DNA of 64,000 nt, from NCBI RefSeq assembly GCF_003206045.1, contig NZ_PZJM01000017.1, forward strand, positions 32,491 through 96,490, written 5' to 3'. The position numbers and the translations under genes are program-made. Source of the DNA: Salinicola lusitanus (GTDB lineage Bacteria; Pseudomonadota; Gammaproteobacteria; Pseudomonadales; Halomonadaceae). This document shows, piece after piece, positions 36,582 through 45,572 of the stretch (its first letter is position 1; each line of letters starts with the position of its first letter). The notes under the pieces were generated by a model, which ran no database searches, was not told the origin of the DNA, and was given only the letters and a program-made list of their open reading frames with translations.

Positions 36582-36923
36582 CTATTGGGATTCGAGAACC
36601 GGCGAGCACTGGTCGAGCGTCTTGTCCAGCTCGGGGGGGCGGCTGTCTTCGCCATCGCCTGGGTCGTAGTTGCGTTGCATCTTGCGGACCTCCGCCGCGG
36701 AAAAACGCGCCTGCAGCGCCTTGGTGGCGCATTCGCAGTAGCGCTCGACCTTGGGCCCCTCGATGCCACTGGCGGTGATGTTGGCGCGGCACTGCGCCTG
36801 GGACGCCTCGATGGCTTTCGCCGGCCAGGGGGGCGGTGCCTCGCTGTCCTGTGCGCTGACCTGCGCGGCGCCGGCCAAGGCCAGACAGAGCGCGATGGTG
36901 GTGGTGCGAAGCCATGTGAACAT
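36582..36923 (-). CDS. Small secreted cysteine-containing protein
   Basis: The protein is 113 aa with a clear signal peptide (TTIALCLALAGAAQVSAQ). The mature part has four cysteines (QCRAN, YCECATKAL, DQCSP), suggesting disulfides. The family is not recognised. AGGAG precedes the ATG at 36923. An upstream in-frame ATG at 37097 also has AGGAG, but the added 58 residues would bury the signal peptide. It lies 168 bases before the cytochrome b gene, on the same strand. Confidence 0.65.
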   Translation of the reverse strand: MFTWLRTTTIALCLALAGAAQVSAQDSEAPPPWPAKAIEASQAQCRANITASGIEGPKVERYCECATKALQARFSAAEVRKMQRNYDPGDGEDSRPPELDKTLDQCSPVLESQ

Positions 36924-37247
36924 GAGGATTCTCCTGGCGGGTAGGCCGGTGGCGGACGGGCCCCTTGGCAAGCGCTGGTGGCGAGAGGTGAAGATTCTGC
37001 CCGATGCGCGGCGCCTCAAGGCGCCGGCTCTGTCGACTCTGCCCGTGCTACCCGAGCTGGAGTGCCTTGATTTGCTCCAGCCAGTTTCCGGCATCACTCT
37101 CCTGTATCACTTTAGGGAGTGTAGACGCGCTTGCCCATGCTTCTTAGGTGGGGCCGGCAGGCTTCGGTGAGCCCCTGGCGCGATCCAAGCCGCAAGGCAC
37201 TAACGGTTCACTTGGAACCTATTTGGAACCTAGACGAGCGCGCAAAG
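36924..37247. other. Spacer between the small secreted protein gene and tRNA-Pro
   Basis: No gene seen. The part next to the tRNA contains two copies of TTGGAACCTA (37212-37221 and 37223-37232) one base apart. Such repeats near a tRNA 3' end could be the remains of an integration site, but no integrase is nearby. Confidence 0.3.
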
Positions 37248-37286
37248 AAAAACCGCCACGAAGGGATTTCCTAAGTGGCGGTTTTT
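37248..37286 (-). terminator. Terminator after tRNA-Pro
   Basis: A 12-bp perfect stem (AAAAACCGCCAC / GTGGCGGTTTTT) with a 15-nt loop. On the minus strand it ends in a U-run 11 bases after the tRNA CCA. The flanking A and T runs make it usable in both directions. Confidence 0.85.
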
Positions 37287-37297
37287 ACGGTGTTTTG

Positions 37298-37374
37298 TGG
37301 TCGGAATAGCAGGATTCGAACCTACGACCTCTGCCTCCCGAAGGCAGCGCTCTACCAAGCTGAGCTATATTCCG
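37298..37374 (-). tRNA. tRNA-Pro, anticodon CGG
   Basis: A 77-nt cloverleaf including encoded CCA. The acceptor stem CGGAATA pairs with TATTCCG, with A as discriminator. The D arm is GCTC...GAGC, the anticodon stem CTGCC/GGCAG with loop TTCGGGA gives anticodon CGG (codon CCG), and the T arm has TTCGAAT. G37 next to the anticodon is typical of proline tRNAs. It stands alone between ispB and the terminator. Confidence 0.96.
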
Positions 37375-37420
37375 ATCAAATCGTCGATTCGTGCCGGTTG
37401 GGGCTGTTCGACGGAGGTGA

Positions 37421-37448
37421 ATTATACTCATCAAAGGGCGCGGTGCAA
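37421..37448 (-). promoter_or_regulatory. Promoter of tRNA-Pro
   Basis: On the minus strand, TTGCAC (37443-37448), 16 bp, TATAAT (37421-37426), about 47 bases before the tRNA 5' end. The -10 is perfect; the -35 is fair. Confidence 0.55.
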
Positions 37449-37466
37449 CCCTGATCGTGCTGCCTT

Positions 37467-38441
37467 TTAGACGTCCCGCTCGACGGCCACCCGCGTCAGT
37501 GTTTCCATGCTGTCGCGATAAGGGCTCGGCGGCAGGATTTTCAGCTGTTCCCGGGCCTTCTCGGCCATCTCCTCGGCGCGACGCTGGGTATAGTCGAGAG
37601 CGCCGGTTTCGCGCACGATCGCCAGCACGTCCGCCAGTTGCTCCAGGCCGCCGTCGGTGATCGCCTGACGGATCAGTGCCGACTGCTCCGGCGTTCCTTC
37701 GCGCATGGCGTGAATCAGCGGTAGTGTCGGTTTGCCCTCGGCGAGATCGTCGCCCACATTCTTGCCCATGGTGTCGGCGTCGCCCTGATAGTCGAGCAGG
37801 TCGTCGATCAACTGGAACGCGAGCCCCAGGTAACGGCCGTAGAGCTTGAGCGCTTGCTCCTGCTCGGCGCTGGCGTCGGCGAGGATGGCGCCGCTGTGGG
37901 AAGCCGCCTCGAACAGCATCGCGGTCTTGCCCTGGATGGTATCGAAGTAATCCGACTCTTCGATGTCGGCATTGCCGATGTTGGTCAGTTGCTGGACTTC
38001 GCCCTCGGCGATCACGCAGGTGGCGCCGGAGAGTATCTGCATGATCCGCATCGACCCGACCTCGACCATCATCTGGAACGAGCGCGAATAGAGAAAGTCG
38101 CCGACCAGCACCGAGGGCGCATTGCCCCAGGTGTCGTTGGCGGTGGCCTTGCCACGCCGCCGGCTGGACTCGTCGACGACGTCGTCGTGCAGCAGTGTGG
38201 AGGTGTGCATGAACTCGATCAGGGTCGCCAGGGTGACGTGCTTGTCGCCGGGGTAGTCGAGTGCGCGCGCCGCCAGGAGCACCAGCAACGGACGCAGCCG
38301 CTTGCCACCACTTTCGATGATGTACTGGCCGATGGTCTCGACCAGCGGTATTCGCGACGCCAATTGAGCGAGGATCGTGCGATTGACGGCGGCGAAGTCC
38401 TCAGCCACCGATGCATGGATGGATGCAGCGTTGGATTGCAT
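37467..38441 (-). CDS. ispB: Octaprenyl/polyprenyl diphosphate synthase
   Basis: All-trans polyprenyl diphosphate synthase supplying the side chain of ubiquinone. It is 324 aa. The first Asp-rich motif is LLHDDVVDESSRRRG and the second is LIDDLLDYQGD; GGKRLRP binds the isopentenyl diphosphate. Chain length (C40 or C45) cannot be told. It is divergent from rplU, the arrangement I recall in many gammaproteobacteria. Confidence 0.95.
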   Translation of the reverse strand: MQSNAASIHASVAEDFAAVNRTILAQLASRIPLVETIGQYIIESGGKRLRPLLVLLAARALDYPGDKHVTLATLIEFMHTSTLLHDDVVDESSRRRGKATANDTWGNAPSVLVGDFLYSRSFQMMVEVGSMRIMQILSGATCVIAEGEVQQLTNIGNADIEESDYFDTIQGKTAMLFEAASHSGAILADASAEQEQALKLYGRYLGLAFQLIDDLLDYQGDADTMGKNVGDDLAEGKPTLPLIHAMREGTPEQSALIRQAITDGGLEQLADVLAIVRETGALDYTQRRAEEMAEKAREQLKILPPSPYRDSMETLTRVAVERDV

Positions 38442-38508
38442 GGTCGGCTTGTCAATGAATCGGGTGGGGCCGCTCTGAGTCGGGCCGAGAGAGGCGATGT
38501 GAGGGGGT

Positions 38509-38537
38509 ATGCTAGGTGGCGCCTACAGGTGCGTCAA
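38509..38537 (-). promoter_or_regulatory. Promoter of ispB
   Basis: On the minus strand, TTGACG (38532-38537), 17 bp, TAGCAT (38509-38514), 68 bases before the ispB ATG. Confidence 0.6.
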
Positions 38538-38608
38538 CCGACGGAGGCACGGCGACGGGCCCGTTTCGCGCCTTCGCCGACATCGACGGATATTGGCGGC
38601 GCAAGGGC

Positions 38609-38637
38609 TTGCCTGGTTTCGCTGCAATCGTTATAAT
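38609..38637 (+). promoter_or_regulatory. Promoter of rplU-rpmA
   Basis: TTGCCT (38609-38614), 17 bp, perfect TATAAT (38632-38637). It leaves a leader of about 130 bases before rplU, which may be used in control of the ribosomal protein operon. Confidence 0.75.
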
Positions 38638-38774
38638 CCGCCGCCCAACTCATCATGCTCCCTGTCAGATGGTTGCCGGAAGGGGCACCACTCGACGCAG
38701 GTCGATGAAAGAGCGATTCGTACCGATGAGCTTGGCCGACGAGCTTCGGCTCCAAAAGCCCTGGAGAAAGAGTT

Positions 38775-39086
38775 ATGTACGCTGTTATCAAGAGCGGCGG
38801 TAAGCAATACCGCGTGCAGGAAGGTCAGACACTGAAGCTCGAGAAGCTGGAAGTGCCGACCGGCGAGACCCTGGAGTTCGATCAGGTTCTGCTGGTCGCC
38901 GACGGTGACGACATCAAGGTCGGCGCACCGTTGGTCGGCGGCGCCAAGGTGGCCGCTGAAATCGTTTCTCACGGCCGCGGCGACAAGGTTCAAATCATCA
39001 AGTTCCGCCGTCGTAAGCATCACATGAAGCGTCAGGGCCACCGTCAGTGGTTCACTGAAGTCAAGATCACCGGAATCTCCGCTTAA
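38775..39086 (+). CDS. rplU: Large ribosomal subunit protein bL21
   Basis: The protein is 103 aa, equal to E. coli L21, beginning [18 protein letters not shown] and ending in the basic segment [26 protein letters not shown]. It binds 23S rRNA. First gene of rplU-rpmA; GGAG lies upstream of the ATG. Confidence 0.98.
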   Translation: MYAVIKSGGKQYRVQEGQTLKLEKLEVPTGETLEFDQVLLVADGDDIKVGAPLVGGAKVAAEIVSHGRGDKVQIIKFRRRKHHMKRQGHRQWFTEVKITGISA

Positions 39087-39118
39087 GCGGGACATTCCCC
39101 CAGAGAGAGGTATTCGCC

Positions 39119-39376
39119 ATGGCTCATAAGAAGGCCGCCGGTAGTACGCGCAACGGTCGCGATTCCGAATCCAAACGCCTGGGTGTCAAGCTGTACGGTG
39201 GACAGAAGGCTACGGCCGGTAACATTATCGTCCGTCAGCGCGGCACCAAGTTCCATCCGGGTAGCGGTGTGGGGATCGGCAAGGACCACACCCTGTTCGC
39301 ACTGAATGACGGCGTCATCAAGTTCGAACAGAAAGGCCCGAGAAACCGCAAGTTCGTGAGTGTAGTCTCCGCCTGA
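39119..39376 (+). CDS. rpmA: Large ribosomal subunit protein bL27
   Basis: The protein is 85 aa, equal to E. coli L27. It begins [19 protein letters not shown]; the flexible N-terminus reaches the peptidyl transferase centre. GAGAGG lies 8 bases before the ATG, 32 bases after rplU. It has no cleavable N-terminal extension of the Firmicute type. Confidence 0.98.
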   Translation: MAHKKAAGSTRNGRDSESKRLGVKLYGGQKATAGNIIVRQRGTKFHPGSGVGIGKDHTLFALNDGVIKFEQKGPRNRKFVSVVSA

Positions 39377-39396
39377 GACATCACGGACCTTGTGTG

Positions 39397-40678
<1,282 letters not shown>

Positions 40679-40711
40679 ACCCTTCGTGGGTCATGTCGGA
40701 CGGAGATTGAG

Positions 40712-41848
40712 ATGGCGACGGATGGACGCATGGGGCGCGGTGTCCTCGAAGGCGCGCGGCGGGTCGTGGTCAAGATCGGCAGCGCCTTGCTGACCAACGA
40801 TGGGCGCGGGCTCGACGACGCGGCCATTGGTGGCTGGGTCGACCAGATGGCAGAGCTGCATCGGCGCGGTGTCGAGGTCGTGCTGGTCTCATCCGGCTCC
40901 ATCGCCGAAGGCATGGTGCGGTTGGGGTGGCACGCGCGGCCGACGGCCGTGCACGAGCTGCAGGCGGCCGCCGCCGTCGGCCAGAGCGGCTTGTCCCAGT
41001 GCTACGAAACGCATTTCGCCCGCCACGACCTGCGCAGTGCCCAGGTATTGCTGACCCACGACGATCTTTCTAACCGCAAGCGCTACCTCAATGCGCGCTC
41101 GGCGCTGCGCACCCTGGTGCAGCTCGGCGTGATCCCGGTGATCAACGAGAACGACACCGTGGTGACCGACGAGATCCGCTTCGGCGACAACGATACCCTG
41201 GGGGCACTGGTGGCCAATCTGCTCGAGGCCGATGCGCTGCTGATCCTGACCGACCAGGAGGGCCTGTTCGATGCCGATCCGCGCCACAACGCCGATGCCA
41301 GACTGATCGACGAAGCCCGGGCGGACGATCCCGGCCTCGATGCGGTCGCCGGTGGTGGAGGTGTGCTGGGCCGAGGCGGCATGGCGACCAAGTTGCGGGC
41401 GGCCCGGCTGGCGGCCCGTTCCGGCGCGGTCACCGCGATCGCCAGCGGGCGCCAGGCGGCGGTGCTGAACCGGCTGCTCGAGGGCGAGTCGCTGGGGACG
41501 CTGCTGTATCCGGATCACGCGCCGCTGGCGGCTCGCAAGCGTTGGCTTGCGGGACAGCTGCAGGTGCGCGGCACGCTGACCCTGGATGCCGGCGCGGTCA
41601 AGGTGCTGCGTGGCCAGGGGTCGAGCCTGTTGCCGGTGGGTGTCAAGCAGGTCGAGGGCACCTTTCGACGTGGCGACATGGTGGTGTGTGTCGACGAGCG
41701 GGGCGCGCGAGTGGCCAAAGGCTTGGTCAACTACTCGAGCGCCGACGCTGCTCGGCTCGTTGGACAGCCCAGTCAGCGCATCGCCGAAATCCTGGGCTAC
41801 ATGGAGGCGCCGGAGCTGATCCATCGAGACAATCTGGTGGTGATCTGA
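40712..41848 (+). CDS. proB: Glutamate 5-kinase
   Basis: First step of proline synthesis, ATP-dependent phosphorylation of glutamate; proline also serves as an osmolyte in halophiles. It is 378 aa. The amino acid kinase domain (about 10-265) has [25 protein letters not shown] and [12 protein letters not shown]. The C-terminal PUA domain (about 280-370) is present. GGAG precedes the ATG at 40712. The obgE-proB-rpsT order is the one I recall in Pseudomonas; proA is not adjacent. Confidence 0.97.
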   Translation: MATDGRMGRGVLEGARRVVVKIGSALLTNDGRGLDDAAIGGWVDQMAELHRRGVEVVLVSSGSIAEGMVRLGWHARPTAVHELQAAAAVGQSGLSQCYETHFARHDLRSAQVLLTHDDLSNRKRYLNARSALRTLVQLGVIPVINENDTVVTDEIRFGDNDTLGALVANLLEADALLILTDQEGLFDADPRHNADARLIDEARADDPGLDAVAGGGGVLGRGGMATKLRAARLAARSGAVTAIASGRQAAVLNRLLEGESLGTLLYPDHAPLAARKRWLAGQLQVRGTLTLDAGAVKVLRGQGSSLLPVGVKQVEGTFRRGDMVVCVDERGARVAKGLVNYSSADAARLVGQPSQRIAEILGYMEAPELIHRDNLVVI

Positions 41849-41874
41849 AACGATCCGGATGCACCAGTTTCTGC

Positions 41875-41903
41875 TGGATACCCCGTGGGTCCTGTGATAG
41901 AAT
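41875..41903 (+). promoter_or_regulatory. Promoter of rpsT
   Basis: TGGATA (41875-41880), 17 bp, TAGAAT (41898-41903), giving a leader of roughly 175 bases before rpsT. Confidence 0.55.
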
Positions 41904-41932
41904 CCCGCATCCTCTCAGACATGGCCCGTTAA

Positions 41933-42017
41933 GACTGCCTAAACGCAGTCGAAAATGGCCCCAAGCGTTGCTCGGGAGCCATTGAACATTCGGCCGAATC
42001 ATTCAGGGTTGCCTGAA
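41933..42017 (+). promoter_or_regulatory. Structured rpsT leader
   Basis: Three stem-loops follow one another: GACTGC/GCAGTC (41933-41950), the perfect palindrome ATTCGGCCGAAT (41988-41999) and TTCAGG/CCTGAA with loop GTTG (42002-42017). S20 represses its own translation in E. coli; this leader and the GTG start may serve the same purpose here. Confidence 0.4.
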
Positions 42018-42086
42018 GCGGTTTCGAGGCTGTCCTGGGTGATTTAACTTACAGAATTAACTGTCAACATCTCCAAGGAGTCGACG

Positions 42087-42353
42087 GTGGCGAATACCAA
42101 GCAGGCGCGTAAGCGCGCACGTCAGGCGGAAGACCGCCGCAAGCTCAACGCAAGTCAGCGTTCCATGGTTCGTACCTATATCAAGCGTGTGATCAAGGCT
42201 ATCCAGTCTGGCGATCAGGCGCAGGCGAACACCGAGTTCAAGGCCGCTCAGCCGGTCATCGATCGCATCGCCGACAAGGACGCCATGTCCAAGAAGAAGG
42301 CCGCGCGTATCAAGAGTCGCCTGAACAAGCGAATTAAGGCGCTGGCTGCCTGA
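42087..42353 (+). CDS. rpsT: Small ribosomal subunit protein bS20
   Basis: The protein is 88 aa, starting (GTG) ANTKQARKRARQAEDRR, all-helical and strongly basic, matching S20, which binds 16S rRNA. The start codon is GTG with an optimal AAGGAG six bases upstream. E. coli rpsT also uses a non-AUG start (UUG), which makes it sensitive to autogenous control. Own promoter and terminator. Confidence 0.97.
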   Translation: MANTKQARKRARQAEDRRKLNASQRSMVRTYIKRVIKAIQSGDQAQANTEFKAAQPVIDRIADKDAMSKKKAARIKSRLNKRIKALAA

Positions 42354-42370
42354 GCCGGACGCGCTTGACG

Positions 42371-42396
42371 AAAAACCGGCTTCGGCCGGTTTTTTT
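42371..42396 (+). terminator. Terminator after rpsT
   Basis: A 10-bp stem AAAAACCGGC / GCCGGTTTTT with a TTCG loop and seven consecutive T. A textbook intrinsic terminator. Confidence 0.95.
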
Positions 42397-42604
42397 GTGG
42401 CCTGCCATCCATGGCTGCCACCCTGCGGGCTGTCGCTGCGCGACGCCAAGAGCCGCTCCCGGCGATTTTTTGTGGCTGCCTTTCGTGGCACGGGCATCGA
42501 GGTCACGATATCGAAGCCAGGGTCTCGGTAGCACCGGCTCGAGATCGCCACGGGAGCAGCGCAGCGGGCGATGAGGGATTTCCTGAAGTGAGCGACGGCG
42601 CGGC

Positions 42605-44230
42605 ATGAGCGAACAGCACGGACCTGCGGACGGTACGACGGACAAGGAGACGGTGGCCGACGCGGTGGCGGCGGGAACTGCGACCCCGGTCTCTCGCCGC
42701 GGGCTGCTGCGCTCCGGCATGGTCGTCAGCACGATGACGCTGCTGTCGCGCGTGCTCGGCCTGGCGAGAGATGTGGTGATCGCCGCGTTGCTGGGTGCCG
42801 GTAGCGGGGCGGACGCGTTTTTCGTGGCGTTCAAGATTCCCAACTTCATGCGTCGCCTGTTCGCCGAAGGGGCATTCAACCAGGCTTTCGTGCCGGTGCT
42901 CTCGGAGTACGCCACCCAGCGCACCCGGGCCGAGGTTCGCGAACTGCTCGATGCAGTCTCCGGCAGCCTCAGCGTCGTGCTGGCGCTGATCACGGCGCTG
43001 GCCATCGCTGCCGCGCCATGGCTGGTATGGCTCTTCGCGCCCGGCTTCAAGGCGGACCCCGGCAAGCTGGCACTGACCGCCGACATGCTGCGGCTGACCT
43101 TTCCCTATCTGCTGCTGATCTCGTTGACGGCCTTTGCCGGCAGCGTGCTCAACACCTGGGAGCGCTTCGCGATACCCGCCTTCACGCCGGTGCTGCTCAA
43201 TGTCTGCATGATCGGCGCGGCGGTCTGGCTGACGCCCTGGATGGACGACCCGGCCATGGGCCTGGCCTGGGGAGTATTGATCGCCGGCGCGGCTCAGTTG
43301 CTGTTCCAGCTTCCGTTCCTGGCCCGGCTGGGACTGATGCCACGGCCGCGGGCGCGGTTCCGGCACCCCGGCGTCCGGCGCATTCTGCGATTGATGACCC
43401 CGGCACTGTTCGGCGTGTCCGTCTCGCAGATCAATCTGCTGCTGGATACGGTGCTGGCATCGTTTCTGGTCTCCGGCAGTGTCTCCTGGCTCTACTACTC
43501 CGATCGGCTGGTGGAGCTGCCGCTGGGCGTATTCGGGATCGCCATCGCCACGGTGATTTTGCCGGCGCTCTCCAAGCGGCATGCCGACGAGTCCCGGGAA
43601 CATTTCGCGCGCATGCTGGACTGGGCGTTGCGGATGGTGCTGCTGATCGGGCTGCCGGCCGCGCTGGCGCTGATACTGCTGGCCGAACCGCTGCTGGTCA
43701 GCCTGTTCCACTACGGCGCGATGACCGATCACGATGTGGTCATGGCCGCGCGCAGCCTGCGGGCCTATGCACTGGGGCTGCTGGCGTTCATGCTGATCAA
43801 GGTGCTGGCGCCGGGCTATTTTGCGCGCCAGGACACCAAGACGCCGGTCAAGATCGGCATCGTGGCGATGTTCGCCAACATGGTCATGAACCTGGCGCTC
43901 ATCGTGCCGTTGGCGCACGCCGGGTTGGCGCTCGCCACGGCACTGTCGGCGTTTCTCAATGCCGGGCTGCTGGGATTGGGACTGCGCCGTCAGGGTGTGT
44001 TGAAGTTCCAGCCCGGCTGGGGGCGCTACGCCATCCAGGTCGTCGGCGGCTGCCTGCTGATGGGCGCCGCGCTATGGTGGCTGTCGCCGGAGTGGCACAC
44101 CTGGGTGACCTGGGGTGCGCTGCATCGCGCCGTCATGCTGACGGCATTGGTGATCGGCGGTTCGGTGATCTATTTTGGCTGGCTGGCGCTCAGCGGCGTC
44201 CGTCTGAGAGACTTCCGCCTGCACGGCTGA
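42605..44230 (+). CDS. murJ: MurJ, lipid II flippase
   Basis: Inner-membrane flippase for peptidoglycan precursor lipid II, 541 aa with about 14 membrane segments. Family signature: LLRSGMVVSTMTLLSRVLGLARDVVIAALLGAG, then FKIPNFMRRLFAEGAFNQAFVPVLSEY. The N-terminus is about 35 residues longer than usual when translated from 42605, and no good Shine-Dalgarno is visible; an internal start nearer LLRSG is possible. Followed by ribF after 76 bases. Confidence 0.94.
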   Translation: MSEQHGPADGTTDKETVADAVAAGTATPVSRRGLLRSGMVVSTMTLLSRVLGLARDVVIAALLGAGSGADAFFVAFKIPNFMRRLFAEGAFNQAFVPVLSEYATQRTRAEVRELLDAVSGSLSVVLALITALAIAAAPWLVWLFAPGFKADPGKLALTADMLRLTFPYLLLISLTAFAGSVLNTWERFAIPAFTPVLLNVCMIGAAVWLTPWMDDPAMGLAWGVLIAGAAQLLFQLPFLARLGLMPRPRARFRHPGVRRILRLMTPALFGVSVSQINLLLDTVLASFLVSGSVSWLYYSDRLVELPLGVFGIAIATVILPALSKRHADESREHFARMLDWALRMVLLIGLPAALALILLAEPLLVSLFHYGAMTDHDVVMAARSLRAYALGLLAFMLIKVLAPGYFARQDTKTPVKIGIVAMFANMVMNLALIVPLAHAGLALATALSAFLNAGLLGLGLRRQGVLKFQPGWGRYAIQVVGGCLLMGAALWWLSPEWHTWVTWGALHRAVMLTALVIGGSVIYFGWLALSGVRLRDFRLHG

Positions 44231-44306
44231 TAGGGGAAGGGGCCTTGTTTATACTGACGCTTTTCGAGGCAGCGACGCGGTTCGCGTCGAAACGGGAACA
44301 GACTCC

Positions 44307-45443
44307 ATGGAACTGATCCGAGGCCTGCACAATTTGCCCCCCGGAAGCCCTGATCCGCAGGGCCAGGCGGCGCGTGGCTGCGTGGCGACCATCGGCAACT
44401 TCGATGGCGTGCATCTTGGACATCAGGCCATTCTCGAGCAGTTGCAGACGCTGTCCCGGTCGCAGAAGCTGCCGGTCACGGTGGTGATCTTCGAGCCGCA
44501 GCCGCGCGAGTACTTCGCCGGCGACCAGGCGCCGCCGCGACTGACCCGGCTGCGCGACAAGGTGGCGTTGCTCAAGGCTCATGGCGCCGACCGGATCCTG
44601 TGCCTGCCGTTCAACGATGCCTTGCGCAGCCTCACTGCCCGGCAGTTCATCGAGCGGGTGTTGATCGACGGTCTGCAGGTGAAGCATCTGGTGGTGGGCG
44701 ACGATTTCCGTTTCGGTTGCGACCGGGCCGGCGACTTCACGCTACTGCAGGCCGTCGGACGCGAGCGTGGCTTTGCCGTCGAGCATACCCGAACCTTCAC
44801 CCTCGACGACGAGCGCGTCTCGAGCACCCGCGTGCGCACGCTGCTGGCCAGCGGCAATTTCTTCCAGGCCGCGCGGATGCTGGGCCGACCTTACGGCTAC
44901 CAGGGGCGGGTCGTCCGCGACCGCCAGTTGGGCCGCACCATCGGCGTGCCCACCGCCAACATCCCGCTGACCCGGCGGCCCATGGCGCTGCGCGGCGTGT
45001 TCGCCTGCGCGACCCGACTGGCGGATGGGGAGTGGGTCGCGGGCGCGGCCAACATCGGCTGGCGTCCCACCGTGGGCGCCGATCAGCCGATGCTGGAGGT
45101 ACATCTGCTGGATCGCGAGCTCGACCTTTATGGCGAGACGCTCACCGTCGTTCCCTGCGCCCGGTTGCGCGGCGAAGCCAAGTTCGACCAATTCGACGCC
45201 CTGGTCGCGCAGATCCATCGCGATCTCGACAACACTCGCCGCTATTTTGCGCGGCCGGAACAGCAGTCGGGCTCGTTGGCTCCCGAGCCGGGGCCGGCGG
45301 AGATCGAGGCCGCGGCCGGCGGACTCTGCGCCGCCTCGTTGCCTCAGGCACGGTTTCCGCTCGCCTCGGCACCGTTGCCACCCGAACCGTCGAATCCCGG
45401 CGGGGCCGCGCACGCGGCGCCCGACGACGCCGGCGGCGACTGA
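44307..45443 (+). CDS. ribF: Bifunctional riboflavin kinase / FAD synthetase
   Basis: Converts riboflavin to FMN and FAD. It is 378 aa, about 65 longer than E. coli RibF. The adenylyltransferase domain (1-180) has GNFDGVHLGHQ and VVGDDFRFG and STRVR. The kinase domain (185-310) has GRTIGVPTANI and GVFACATRL. The additional tail after about residue 312 is Ala/Pro/Glu-rich, low-complexity and probably disordered. Part of the murJ-ribF-ileS-lspA block. Confidence 0.95.
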   Translation: MELIRGLHNLPPGSPDPQGQAARGCVATIGNFDGVHLGHQAILEQLQTLSRSQKLPVTVVIFEPQPREYFAGDQAPPRLTRLRDKVALLKAHGADRILCLPFNDALRSLTARQFIERVLIDGLQVKHLVVGDDFRFGCDRAGDFTLLQAVGRERGFAVEHTRTFTLDDERVSSTRVRTLLASGNFFQAARMLGRPYGYQGRVVRDRQLGRTIGVPTANIPLTRRPMALRGVFACATRLADGEWVAGAANIGWRPTVGADQPMLEVHLLDRELDLYGETLTVVPCARLRGEAKFDQFDALVAQIHRDLDNTRRYFARPEQQSGSLAPEPGPAEIEAAAGGLCAASLPQARFPLASAPLPPEPSNPGGAAHAAPDDAGGD

Positions 45444-45447
45444 ACAG

Positions 45448-45572
45448 CTTGAACGTCACGAATACCGCTCGGGCCTCGCGGATAGCGTCCTGAGCGGCAC
45501 GAATATAGCCTCGAGCGCCACGATACCAACCTCGAGTGCCACGACATCAGCCCTGAGCGGACCGAAAAAGCC
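45448..45572 (+). repeat. Six imperfect 21-bp tandem repeats upstream of ileS
   Basis: Units start at 45448, 45469, 45490, 45511, 45532 and 45553 (last one 20 bases) and run to the base before the ileS ATG. Typical unit: TCGAGCGCCACGATACCAAC plus one base. They fill the ribF-ileS gap and leave ileS without a clear Shine-Dalgarno sequence. Confidence 0.75.

Noticed and set aside
36924-37097. N-terminal extension of the small secreted protein from an upstream ATG with AGGAG
   Set aside because: The extension would place 58 charged residues before a clean signal peptide; the internal ATG also has a good ribosome site.
42503-43918. 471-codon open frame antisense to murJ, Gln/Arg/His-rich
   Set aside because: A shadow of the hydrophobic murJ codons; no start site or family match.
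45448-45572. T-box riboswitch before ileS
   Set aside because: The region is made of short tandem repeats, lacks T-box motifs and a terminator, and T-boxes are not expected in gammaproteobacteria.
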